37,317 nucleotides of DNA from UBA7887 sp964408735. GTDB lineage: Bacteria; Pseudomonadota; Alphaproteobacteria; UBA7887. The position numbers and the translations under genes were made by a program. The stretch lies in NCBI GenBank assembly GCA_964408735.1, contig CAYPAX010000039.1, positions 1-37,317 on the forward strand, in the 5' to 3' direction. Positions 10,401 through 17,242 of this stretch are shown here, piece by piece (positions within the stretch are counted from its first letter, which is position 1; each line of letters opens with the position of its first letter). Under the pieces are notes generated by a model, which worked only from the letters and a program-made list of their open reading frames with translations, made no database searches and had not been told where the DNA came from.

Positions 10401-10571
10401 CGCCATGGCGAGGCGGCATCCGAATTGGAGACTGCCGAGCGGCTCGACCCGAGCGACCTCTTCACCCCCCTCTACCTGGGTCTAACCTATCGGGCGCTGG
10501 GCGACCTGTCGGCCGCGGACGCGGCGTTCGAGCGCCACCGATGCCTGCTCGCGACCCTCAATCCTCGCTGA
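7491..10571 (+). CDS. Exported protein with three Ig-like repeats and C-terminal TPRs
   Basis: I chose the ATG at 7491, 10 bases after the previous stop, because it opens with a signal peptide (MRRIAFAAILCLSASLTHA-Q); the frame also extends upstream to 7413, inside the preceding gene. The product is 1026 residues. Roughly residues 40-145, 155-290 and 310-430 are three related beta-rich repeats, each with a strand like YLTLRAQITN or ALVDFSLQAL, then a W..LPAG or LAPGET turn and an AVFVVP strand. This resembles the DUF4352/Ig-like fold seen in secreted proteins. A helical section and Pro/Glu-rich linkers follow (PEPEPVPE; a VTVFLP motif appears twice). From about residue 770 to the end there are TPRs (for example GDIAGAEAAYRDALAIDP). 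It is probably periplasmic and works with the two upstream proteins. The function is unknown. The 3' end overlaps the convergent next gene by 14 bases. Confidence 0.85.
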   Translation: MRRIAFAAILCLSASLTHAQQQSPLEGNLITEALSLLVESFETRDSLLGEAPPPGGAYLTLRAQITNRHLENAVTLPPVQEMFALDLGARGAAGLHPLSADLFDPFWGVLALAPGETRLVEMAFAIPGDAAPDITLLYLGEGDARALQLAGTRAADATVQAEGRNSDAALTVHALSFADSHGDFRAPAGHRLALVDFSLQALRPPRGRTALARFLALVEDGSYVSQADAASTVTTPFVGWPEALPAGVTARARAVFVVPSETGDLAFQLYTPSGPLALDLTPDIPSPEPSEALSAPEQAGGLRVTLYDAAERPDIGLSDAALRIVAIDIGLKLEGARTPVFPLRVGGAMALIDGAGAAHAPVDIGARLHRPLGDGELWEGQEYRGAVAFAVPVAWQTFFLEVQGPGETVSVIVPVRAVEPAPEPEPVPELTGFDAAIETAGGEDAFGRAIKVLRRRWQRLDAAGQQVVLDAFERLQPLMPALPPAATLRRLVLRGGDSASVDEAMVSALLDDAIDGLALGDVASALGLPRDEALARLSQAFADMRPNTALVVDGGGRLRLATANQQEIEAAELAVMLRRMVPQMTAAEALQRTEAAQALGLGRAATVAGAAFEHGIPAASLGARFGLDETALAQVLLSYLDARGPAVDAAEQQRRVAAYLAAEAPIPEPEPPAMVTVFLPLASDGLPTPAEPVFVPPQLALALPAALDRPPRWENAPIDLVTVFLPAAPSALALPRPPIMVAAIDPSVPLPSPLPLPWRDPEPEPEPQDPVAALLAEAEALRRADKLTTPVGESAIDRYRQVLGLDPGNAAALAGIAGIGATYRGWGRSNLARGNNTKAATYFNRAVAVDARDGTAHALLGLARQRSGDIAGAEAAYRDALAIDPGIGDLHRALGLMLYRAGRYAETASALGDAARNGAGDATTWLYFGLSAIKLGSLNGAESAFRAGMEAAPADARLHRELGYLLLELQRHGEAASELETAERLDPSDLFTPLYLGLTYRALGDLSAADAAFERHRCLLATLNPR

Positions 10572-11154
10572 GGCGGGCGGCCAGGGCGTCACCGCGGAAC
10601 GCCGGGTCGCGCTCGGTCTGATAGGCGAGGATCGCCTCACGCAAGGCCGGGCTCATTTCGCCGTCGAGGGGGCCGTCGTAATAGCCCGCTGCCGCCAACT
10701 CCCGCTGGGTCTCGGCCGTAGCCGGACCGCGTTCGGGAACCGGATCCGGTTCGGCCTCGGGCTCGCGCCACTGCGGCTCGGGCTCGGGCTCGACCCAAGG
10801 TGGCGCGATCTCGACTTCGCTTTCCTCGACCACGCTCCAGACGCCGTTGCCAGTGCGGCAGGCCTTGCCGGCCACGAGTTGCGAGGCGGTATCCCCCGGA
10901 TAGGTGCGGTGATATTCCCGGCATGGCGTGCCGTCCGGCTGGATTTCGGTGGCAACCGCCGTGATGGTGCCGGAATTGCCGGTCTCGGGATTGTTCCAGG
11001 GCACCGATACGCCTGTCGGCTGGTTTTCCAGGACCTGGTTCAAGGTCTCGAAAATCACCGCAATATCTTCGAAGTCGGATGCTGCCCAGGCGGGCGCCGA
11101 GGCCAACATGAGCCCCAGCGTCAGGCCGACGATCGCGTGCTTTGCCCTGCGCAT
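10558..11154 (-). CDS. 17-kDa/RT0821-type surface antigen with C-terminal peptidoglycan-binding-like segment
   Basis: I chose the ATG at 11154 (a GTG lies one codon upstream). Residues 1-25 are a signal peptide (LTLGLMLASAPAWA-A) with no lipobox. The core, from WNNPETGNSGTI through CREYHRTY to ACRTGNGVWSVV, matches the outer-membrane surface-antigen domain of Rickettsia RT0821 and related alphaproteobacterial proteins. The glycine zipper found in many relatives is missing. A Pro/Glu repeat linker (EPEPEPQWREPEAEPDP) leads to a C-terminal segment with AAGYYDGPLDGEMSPALREAI, which looks like a PG_binding_1 motif. That suggests an envelope protein anchored to peptidoglycan. It lies 24 bases after the crotonase on the same strand and could be the last gene of that operon or have its own promoter. 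Product 198 residues. Confidence 0.8.
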   Translation of the reverse strand: MRRAKHAIVGLTLGLMLASAPAWAASDFEDIAVIFETLNQVLENQPTGVSVPWNNPETGNSGTITAVATEIQPDGTPCREYHRTYPGDTASQLVAGKACRTGNGVWSVVEESEVEIAPPWVEPEPEPQWREPEAEPDPVPERGPATAETQRELAAAGYYDGPLDGEMSPALREAILAYQTERDPAFRGDALAARLSED

Positions 11155-11178
11155 CACATAGACAAGTGTACCTGAAGC

Positions 11179-11991
11179 TCAACGCCCTTTGTAGCTCGGC
11201 TTGCGTTTCTCGCTGAAGGCGGCAAGTCCTTCGGCGTAATCCTCGGTGCGCCGCAGCTTCTCGTAGGCATGGCCTTCGATCTCCAGCGCCACCTTGAGAC
11301 TGCTGTCATAGGCCGCGTTGAGCACACGCTTGAGGGAGCGCAGCGCCACCGGCGCCATGGCATTGAGTTTCTTGGCATAGTCATCGACCAAAGCCGTCAG
11401 GGCGTCGGAATCCTCGGCCACCGCCGTCACCAGGCCCCAATCGCAGGCCTGCTCGGCCGGGATGCGCTTGCCCAGCATGACCATGTCCTTGGCGCGGGTC
11501 ATGCCGGCGATGCGCGCGACGCGAACGCTGCCGCCCGAGCCCGGCATCTGGCCCAGCGTGATCTCGGGCAGGCCGACCAGCGTCTCCTTCGATGCCAAGC
11601 GATAGTCGCAGGCCAAAGACAGCTCGAAGCCGACGCCGAAGGCATATTTCTCGAGCGCCGCGATGACCGGCTTCGAGCAGCGCTCGGGCGCGCCGATATT
11701 GTCGGCCAGGTCCGACATGCGATCGACAGGAATCTCGGGGAAGCGCTTGACGTCGCCGCCCGAAGTGAAAATTCCGCCGGTGCCGCGGATCACGACCACG
11801 CCGACGTCGTCGTCTTCGTCAAACATCTCGATGATGGCGCGGATTTGCGCCCGGCCGCGATAGCTCACCGTATTCAAGGGCGGCCGGTCCAGGGTTACCG
11901 TGCCGATGCGGCGCTCGGCATCGACATCGACGCTGAGACCGTCGAGGTCTTCGAGCAGGGCGGCGCGGCGGGCGGCATAGTTCGGTTCCAT
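11179..11991 (-). CDS. Enoyl-CoA hydratase/isomerase (crotonase) family protein
   Basis: The open frame extends to 12186, but the ATG at 11991 has a perfect GGAGG six bases before the start region and gives a 270-residue protein of normal crotonase length. Crotonase signatures are present: the oxyanion-hole strand TGGIFTSGGDVKRF, GVGFELSLACDYRLAS with the first catalytic Glu, and GLPEITLGQMPGSGGSVRVARIAG with the second. It hydrates or isomerises enoyl-CoA thioesters in the cytosol. It lies 16 bases after the CoA ligase, so it probably acts on that ligase's product. The substrate cannot be read from sequence. Confidence 0.88.
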   Translation of the reverse strand: MEPNYAARRAALLEDLDGLSVDVDAERRIGTVTLDRPPLNTVSYRGRAQIRAIIEMFDEDDDVGVVVIRGTGGIFTSGGDVKRFPEIPVDRMSDLADNIGAPERCSKPVIAALEKYAFGVGFELSLACDYRLASKETLVGLPEITLGQMPGSGGSVRVARIAGMTRAKDMVMLGKRIPAEQACDWGLVTAVAEDSDALTALVDDYAKKLNAMAPVALRSLKRVLNAAYDSSLKVALEIEGHAYEKLRRTEDYAEGLAAFSEKRKPSYKGR

Positions 11992-11995
11992 GAGA

Positions 11996-12000
11996 CCTCC
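11996..12000 (-). promoter_or_regulatory. Ribosome binding site of the crotonase gene
   Basis: GGAGG on the minus strand, four bases before the ATG at 11991. It decides the start against the 65-codon-longer open frame. Confidence 0.75.
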
Positions 12001-12007
12001 GTCGGGA

Positions 12008-13531
12008 TCAAAGTCGGTTGTCGTATTCGTCCAGCACTCGGTAGTCGCCGTCACGGAGATGGCGGCGCAACAGCTTTCCGGCCCCCGAGCGTGGGATCTC
12101 GGCGACAAAGACATAGGCCCGCGGGCGCTTGAAGCGGGCAAGGCCGCTGTCGAGGCAGTGGCCATCCAGTGCCAGTGCGGTGGCACCCTTGTCCGCAGGC
12201 TCGATGAAGGCCACGACGCGCTCGCCCCAGCGCTCGTCCGCGACCCCGATGACGGCGGCCTGCCCCACCAATGGGGAAGCCGTCAGGACGTCCTCGACTT
12301 CCTCGGGGTGAATGTTCTCGCCACCGGAGATGATCATGTCATCGACCCGCCCGACCACATAGAGCTCGCCATCCTCGTCGATGTATCCCAGGTCCCCGGT
12401 GAAATACCAGCCGTCGCGGATTGCCTTGGCGTCGGCATCCGGGCGCTTCCAGTAGCCGGCGAAAGATTCCGGACTGTCCATGGAGGAGATAATTTCACCA
12501 GTTTCGCCCTGCGGCACGGTTTCGGCCGGGGCAACAACCGGGTCTGCGTCAGCGCGCACAATCCGGATGGTTTGACGGACGCCACCAGTGCCGGCACAGC
12601 CCGGCTTGTCTGCCACGTGATCGCACACGGTGAAGGTGAACACCTCGCTGGAGCCATAAAAGTTCTGGAAATGCCGAGGCTGGAAGACCTCAGCGCAGCG
12701 CTCGATCAGCGCGCCCATCATGGGCATGCCGGCATAGCTAATATTGCTAACGCTGGAGATGTCCGCAGTCGCGATATCAGGGTGGCTGACGATGTCGTGA
12801 TACAGGGTCGGCACCAGAAAAAGCGCACTGATGCGCTCCGCGGCGATGCGGGCAAGCGCCTTGCCGGCATCAAATTGGGGCATCGCGGCCCAGTGCCCGC
12901 CGAGCAGCCCGGAGGTCAATAATTGGCGTATGCCCATGGTGTGAAAAAGGGGCATGGCGCCGAGCTGGCATTCGCCCGGCTGGTAGGCGAGGTGGACAAT
13001 GGCGCTGCGCGTGGCGGCAAGCTCCGCGGCATGACTGCGGGGCACGCCCTTGGGCCGCCCGGTCGTGCCGGAGGTATAGAGCATCAATGACGTGTCCTCC
13101 TGCGCCACTGAAACCTGTGCAGAAAGTGGTCTATTGGCCAAAAGGCGTGCAAAGCCCGCGCCGTCCACATTGATACGGTCTGCGGCGCTGCCCGCGACCT
13201 GAAGCTCGGTGCTGTGCTCGTGAACGATCACCTTGGCCTCGCTATCGGCCAGGGCGAAGGCGACCTCCTCGGACGTCGCGCGCCAGTTGAACGGCGTGAA
13301 AACAATACCGGACATCTGGCAGGCCCAATAGAGTGTCGCCGTCTCCCAACGGTTTGTCAGCAGGGACATGAGGCGGTCGCCAGGCTGCAAGCCCCAACTC
13401 ACCAGGCCGCCCGCAACCGCCGCCACTTGTTCGTGCCAATCGCCATAGCTGAGACGGACAGGTCCGTCGCTGAGCGCCAGCGCATCGCCGTGACTCTCAG
13501 CTGTGTCGGCGAAGACTTGTCCCAGGCTCAT
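12008..13531 (-). CDS. AMP-forming acyl/aryl-CoA ligase
   Basis: This is a 507-residue ANL-superfamily enzyme. It activates a carboxylic acid with ATP to an acyl-adenylate and then a CoA thioester. The P-loop LYTSGTTGRPKGVPRSH lies at about residues 151-167. YGSSEVF (A5 motif), DGWYFTGDLGYIDEDGELYVVGR (A7/A8) with the following SGGENIHPEEVEDVL, and PRSGAGKLLRRHL carrying the catalytic Lys (A10) all follow in order. The ATG overlaps the stop of the 2Fe-2S subunit gene in an ATGA. The family covers benzoate, cyclohexanecarboxylate, long-chain and O-succinylbenzoate ligases. The neighbouring Mo hydroxylase and crotonase suggest an aromatic or alicyclic acid, which is inference. Confidence 0.9.
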   Translation of the reverse strand: MSLGQVFADTAESHGDALALSDGPVRLSYGDWHEQVAAVAGGLVSWGLQPGDRLMSLLTNRWETATLYWACQMSGIVFTPFNWRATSEEVAFALADSEAKVIVHEHSTELQVAGSAADRINVDGAGFARLLANRPLSAQVSVAQEDTSLMLYTSGTTGRPKGVPRSHAAELAATRSAIVHLAYQPGECQLGAMPLFHTMGIRQLLTSGLLGGHWAAMPQFDAGKALARIAAERISALFLVPTLYHDIVSHPDIATADISSVSNISYAGMPMMGALIERCAEVFQPRHFQNFYGSSEVFTFTVCDHVADKPGCAGTGGVRQTIRIVRADADPVVAPAETVPQGETGEIISSMDSPESFAGYWKRPDADAKAIRDGWYFTGDLGYIDEDGELYVVGRVDDMIISGGENIHPEEVEDVLTASPLVGQAAVIGVADERWGERVVAFIEPADKGATALALDGHCLDSGLARFKRPRAYVFVAEIPRSGAGKLLRRHLRDGDYRVLDEYDNRL

Positions 13532-14025
13532 CGGTTGCTCACACGTTTAGCTGCGACATCAAGGACGGCGCGAACCATGCCGACATAGCCGGTGCAGCGG
13601 CAAATATGGCCCGACAGCATATCGCGCACGGCCGCTTCGTCCGGCTCCGGAATCTCGGCCAGGAATTGAACGCAGGAGGCCAGGACGCCCGGTGTGCAAT
13701 AACCGCATTGCAGGGCGCCGTGCTCGCTGAAAGCCTGCTGCAGGTCGTTGAGAGTGCCGGCGTCGGCGTGGCCTTCGATGGTCACGATCTCGCGGCCCTC
13801 GGCTTGCACCGCAAACGTCAGGCAGCTGCGCTCGGCGCGGCCGTCGATGAGGATCGTGCAGGCGCCGCAGACGCCGTGCTCGCAGCCCACATGGGTGCCC
13901 GGCAAGCCGACCTCATGGCGCAGAAAATCGCTGAGCAGCATGCGCGGCGTGGCGTGGCCTGCGCGGCGGCGGCCGTTGACGGTCAGGCTGATCATGACCC
14001 GTTCGTCTGCTGCGATGCGCTTCAT
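13528..14025 (-). CDS. 2Fe-2S subunit of a xanthine-dehydrogenase-family Mo hydroxylase
   Basis: I chose the ATG at 14025 because it overlaps the upstream stop in an ATGA and has GGGAG about eight bases upstream; the frame runs nine codons further. The 165-residue product has both clusters of the CoxS/XdhC-like family. The plant-ferredoxin-type site is Cys48, 53, 56 and 68 (GCEHGVCGACTIL.....SC). The alpha-helical site is Cys107, 110, 142 and 144 (QCGYCTPG and ICRCTGY). It passes electrons from the Mo site to the FAD subunit. It is the third gene of a three-subunit set in the order Mo, FAD, FeS. Confidence 0.95.
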   Translation of the reverse strand: MKRIAADERVMISLTVNGRRRAGHATPRMLLSDFLRHEVGLPGTHVGCEHGVCGACTILIDGRAERSCLTFAVQAEGREIVTIEGHADAGTLNDLQQAFSEHGALQCGYCTPGVLASCVQFLAEIPEPDEAAVRDMLSGHICRCTGYVGMVRAVLDVAAKRVSNR

Positions 14026-14858
14026 GGTGTTGCTCCCGCGAATGCGTCGCACAAGGCACGCGTCGCCATTTCCACGCCAAGGTGTCGGCGAAAGGCCGCA
14101 TTGGCCTGATGGTCGGACATGGCATCGAGCTCAGCCACTGCTGCCGTCGCCAATTCGCGTGCCGTCGACTCGGTCGCCGGCATGCCCGAGGCGCCGGGCC
14201 GGAACAAGCGCGGCCTGTCCTCGACACCACCCAGGGCGAACCCGACTTCGACGATGTCGCCATCAAGACGCGCCCAGGCTGCGACGGCAGCAAGCGCGAA
14301 ATCGCCCCGGCGCTGCGCGATCTCGGCAAAGCCGTGGCCCGTGCCGGTTTCGGCTTTGGGCCAGATCAGGGCAGTGACCATCTCGTCAGGCTCACGCACG
14401 GTGCTCAGCAGACCCTCGAAGAACTCTTCGGCAGCGACCCGGCGCGTGCCGTTGCGGGAGGCCAGCTCCACCTGCCCCCCAAGGGCCGTCAGGCAAAGTG
14501 GTACTTCGGCGCTCGGATCGGCGTGGGCGACGGAGCCACACAAGGTGCCGCGATTGCGCGTCTGCATATGGCCTACGTGGGGCAATGCTAGCGCGAACAG
14601 CGGCACGCTTGCATCCTTGAGCGCGTCGGCTTGGCGCACAAGGCAGGGCGTGTGCACCGCATCGCCATCCGCCGTTATGGTATCGCAGTCCGGCAGGCGG
14701 TTGATGTCGATGACAAGCTCGGGCGCGGCGAGGCGCATATTGAGCATGGCAGCAAGCGACATGCCGCCGGCCAGCACATTGGCCTCGCCATCGCTGAGCA
14801 ACGCAAGCGCCTCCTCGAGGGTCTCTGGCCGGGCATAGGAAAATCGTGGCGGTTTCAT
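14022..14858 (-). CDS. FAD-binding subunit of a xanthine-dehydrogenase-family Mo hydroxylase
   Basis: A 278-residue CoxM-like protein. AGGMSLAAMLNMRLA (residues 30-44) and TRNRGTLCGSVAHADPSAE (100-118) are the two FAD-contacting motifs of the family; the second has CGS where CoxM normally has GGS. It accepts electrons from the 2Fe-2S subunit. The start overlaps the stop of the large-subunit gene in an ATGA, and its own stop overlaps the 2Fe-2S gene in the same way, so the three subunits are probably made in coupled fashion. Confidence 0.95.
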   Translation of the reverse strand: MKPPRFSYARPETLEEALALLSDGEANVLAGGMSLAAMLNMRLAAPELVIDINRLPDCDTITADGDAVHTPCLVRQADALKDASVPLFALALPHVGHMQTRNRGTLCGSVAHADPSAEVPLCLTALGGQVELASRNGTRRVAAEEFFEGLLSTVREPDEMVTALIWPKAETGTGHGFAEIAQRRGDFALAAVAAWARLDGDIVEVGFALGGVEDRPRLFRPGASGMPATESTARELATAAVAELDAMSDHQANAAFRRHLGVEMATRALCDAFAGATP

Positions 14859-17242
14859 GACTGCGCCAACTGCCAGAGCCGGTTCAGGGTGAGGGGGATC
14901 TCGATATCGTCACGCCCCAGCGCATCGGCAACGGCATTGGCGATGGCGGCAGGGGTAAGCATGGCCGAGCCGTCGCCCATGCCTTTCGAACCCACCGCAT
15001 TGCGTGGCGATGGCGTGGTCACTTCAGCCGTCTCGATGGTCGGCATGTCGGGCGCCGTGGGGCAGAGATAGTCGGCGAAGCTGCCGGAGAGGAAATTGCC
15101 GCCCTCGTCGTAAGTCAGCTCTTCGAGGAAGGCGGCGCCAAAGCCGTGGGCAAAGCCGCCGAACACCTGGCCTTCTGCGACGAGCGGGTTGAGGATGGTG
15201 CCGCAGTCGTGCACCGAGATGTAACTCTGCACTGTCGCCCGCCCTGTGGCACGATCGATCTCCACCGCCGCAAGATCGCAGACCATGCCGAAGGTCACGG
15301 CCGAGCCGACGCGATCCTGCTCGTCCGGCGAATCCAGCACGTCCGGCGAGACCACCGTGGTTTCGCTCAGCATCGCGGGTTCACCCTCGGGCAGGCCGAG
15401 CGGGTGCCAATGGGCACGCGCCGCGACCCGGCGGATGGGCAGGCCCTGGTCGGGCACGCCGACGATACGGGCGCGCCCGTCGCTCAGCTCTATGTCGTCG
15501 GCCGCGACTTCCAGCATGTCGCCGGCAATGCGCTTGAGCCGCCCGGCGATGCGATCCGAGGCGAGCGCGATGGCATCGACCACCACCGAGGAGAAGCGGT
15601 TGGCGTAGTTGCCGGAAGCCAGCGACCAGTCGCTGGTGAAGGTGTCGGCCTGGGTGTTCACGGTAATGTCGTCCGGGTGCAGGCCGAGGCGATCGGCAAC
15701 AATCTGCGCCGCAACCGTCGCATGGCCCTGGCCGGCCGGTGTCGATACCGTGCGCACGGTGACCGCGCCCGAGGGATCGAACGACACCGTTGCCGAGCCC
15801 GGGCCGCCGGAGCGGCCGCCGGCCTTGGCGCGTTCCTCCGGTGTTTGGGCCAGCGTCACATAGGCCATGTTCGAGCCCGAGGGCTCGACCCCCATGGCCA
15901 TGCCGATGCCGAACAGCTTGCCGTCCGCGCGGGCCGCCTCGCGACGCTCCAGCAGGGCAGGGTAGTCGGCGCGCTCGGCGACCAGATCGAGCACGCTTTC
16001 ATAATCGCCGGCATCGTAGGTGGCGCCGGCCGGGGCTTCGTAGGGGAAGGCATCGGCGGGAATGATATTGCGCCGGCGCATTTCCAGCGGGTCGAGGCCA
16101 ATGCGGCGGCCGGCCGAGTCCATCAGGCGCTCGAGCCCGTAATAGAACTGCGGGCCGCCATAGCCGCGGTTGAGGCCGACGGGCGGCAGGTTGGTCACCG
16201 CGACCCGATTGTCTACGGCAATATCGCGCACTCGATAGCAGCCGTTGGACGCCGCGTGCATGCGATAGAGCGAGGCGGGCTCGGGCGCCCGCACATAGGC
16301 GCCGGCGTTCATCAGATTGTCATAGCGCAGGCCGAGCAGAGTGCCATCGGCGGCAAAGGCGCCGGATATGGCATCCGCCCGGTCCGAGGCGCAGGAGCCC
16401 GCCTGCAGGTTTTCCAGGCGGTCCTCGATCCACTTCAGCGGCACGCCGAGCAGGCGGCTGGCGGCGGCAAGCATGACCATATGCGGGAACATGGCCTGCT
16501 TGTTGCCGAAGCTGCCGCCACTGCTTGGCGCGCTGATCAGGCGCAGGCGGTTGCCATCGACGGCCAGGGCGCCGCTCATCAGGCCGTGCAGAATGTAGGG
16601 GCCCTGGAAGTTGGACCAGATGGTGTAGCGGTCCGGATGGCTCTCGAAATGGGCGATGGCGCCGCAGGTCTCCATGGGTGTGCAGGATTGCCGCGGGTAG
16701 CGCCATGACAGGGACACGGTCTCGTCGGCCTTGGCGAAAGCAGCCTCAGGGTCGCCGTAGCGAAAGTGTCGCTGGTGAACCAGATTGCCGTCCATGCGGT
16801 CATGAACCCGGGGCGCGTCGTCGCCAATCGCCGAAGCCGGATCCGCCACCGCGGGCAGGGGCTCGTAATCGACCATGATCGCTTCCAGCGCATCTTCCGC
16901 CAGATAGCGATCGGCGGCGGCGACGAGCGCCACCGGCTCGCCGACATAGCGGGCGATATCGACGGCCATCGGATAGTAGGTCATCGGTGCCCGCAAGGCG
17001 CTGGCCAGGGGCCGCAGTCCTTCCGCCAGCTCGGCGCCGGTGACGATGCCGATGACGCCCTCCATGGCCAGCGCGGCTGTTGTATCGACGCTGCGGATAC
17101 GGGCATGAGCGTAGGGCGAGCGCAGCAGCGCCACATGGGCGATGCCCGGCACCGGCGCCATATCGTCGATGAAGCGCGCGGCCCCGGTCAACAGAGCCGG
17201 ATCTTCCTTGCGCGGCAGGCGTGCGCCGACCCAGCCGGTCAT
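14855..17242 (-). CDS. Molybdopterin-binding large subunit, divergent CoxL/XdhB-like
   Basis: I chose the ATG at 17242, which forms TGATG with the mtnA stop and begins VGARLPRKEDPALLTGAARF, the normal family N-terminus; the open frame runs 18 codons further. The product is 795 residues. GGSFGNK (242-248) is the cofactor loop. The segment where CO dehydrogenases carry the active-site loop reads NRGYGGPQ (358-365), neither the form I AYxCSFR nor the form II AYRGAGR. Near the C-terminus the usual GxGEgG, which carries the base Glu, reads GMGDGS (about 754-759), so Asp replaces Glu. It is therefore a Mo hydroxylase of unknown substrate and not a CO dehydrogenase. The overall family is sure; the residue comparison is from memory of the families. 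Confidence 0.92.
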   Translation of the reverse strand: MTGWVGARLPRKEDPALLTGAARFIDDMAPVPGIAHVALLRSPYAHARIRSVDTTAALAMEGVIGIVTGAELAEGLRPLASALRAPMTYYPMAVDIARYVGEPVALVAAADRYLAEDALEAIMVDYEPLPAVADPASAIGDDAPRVHDRMDGNLVHQRHFRYGDPEAAFAKADETVSLSWRYPRQSCTPMETCGAIAHFESHPDRYTIWSNFQGPYILHGLMSGALAVDGNRLRLISAPSSGGSFGNKQAMFPHMVMLAAASRLLGVPLKWIEDRLENLQAGSCASDRADAISGAFAADGTLLGLRYDNLMNAGAYVRAPEPASLYRMHAASNGCYRVRDIAVDNRVAVTNLPPVGLNRGYGGPQFYYGLERLMDSAGRRIGLDPLEMRRRNIIPADAFPYEAPAGATYDAGDYESVLDLVAERADYPALLERREAARADGKLFGIGMAMGVEPSGSNMAYVTLAQTPEERAKAGGRSGGPGSATVSFDPSGAVTVRTVSTPAGQGHATVAAQIVADRLGLHPDDITVNTQADTFTSDWSLASGNYANRFSSVVVDAIALASDRIAGRLKRIAGDMLEVAADDIELSDGRARIVGVPDQGLPIRRVAARAHWHPLGLPEGEPAMLSETTVVSPDVLDSPDEQDRVGSAVTFGMVCDLAAVEIDRATGRATVQSYISVHDCGTILNPLVAEGQVFGGFAHGFGAAFLEELTYDEGGNFLSGSFADYLCPTAPDMPTIETAEVTTPSPRNAVGSKGMGDGSAMLTPAAIANAVADALGRDDIEIPLTLNRLWQLAQS

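Noticed and set aside
15146..16708. 520-codon open frame on the plus strand opposite the Mo hydroxylase subunit
   Set aside because: It lies fully antisense to a well-supported gene with cofactor motifs; its protein is low-complexity Arg/Gly/His-rich, as expected from high-GC shadow frames.
14855..17242. Form I or form II carbon monoxide dehydrogenase
   Set aside because: Neither active-site loop (AYxCSFR or AYRGAGR) is present, and no coxD/E/F/G accessory genes are nearby.
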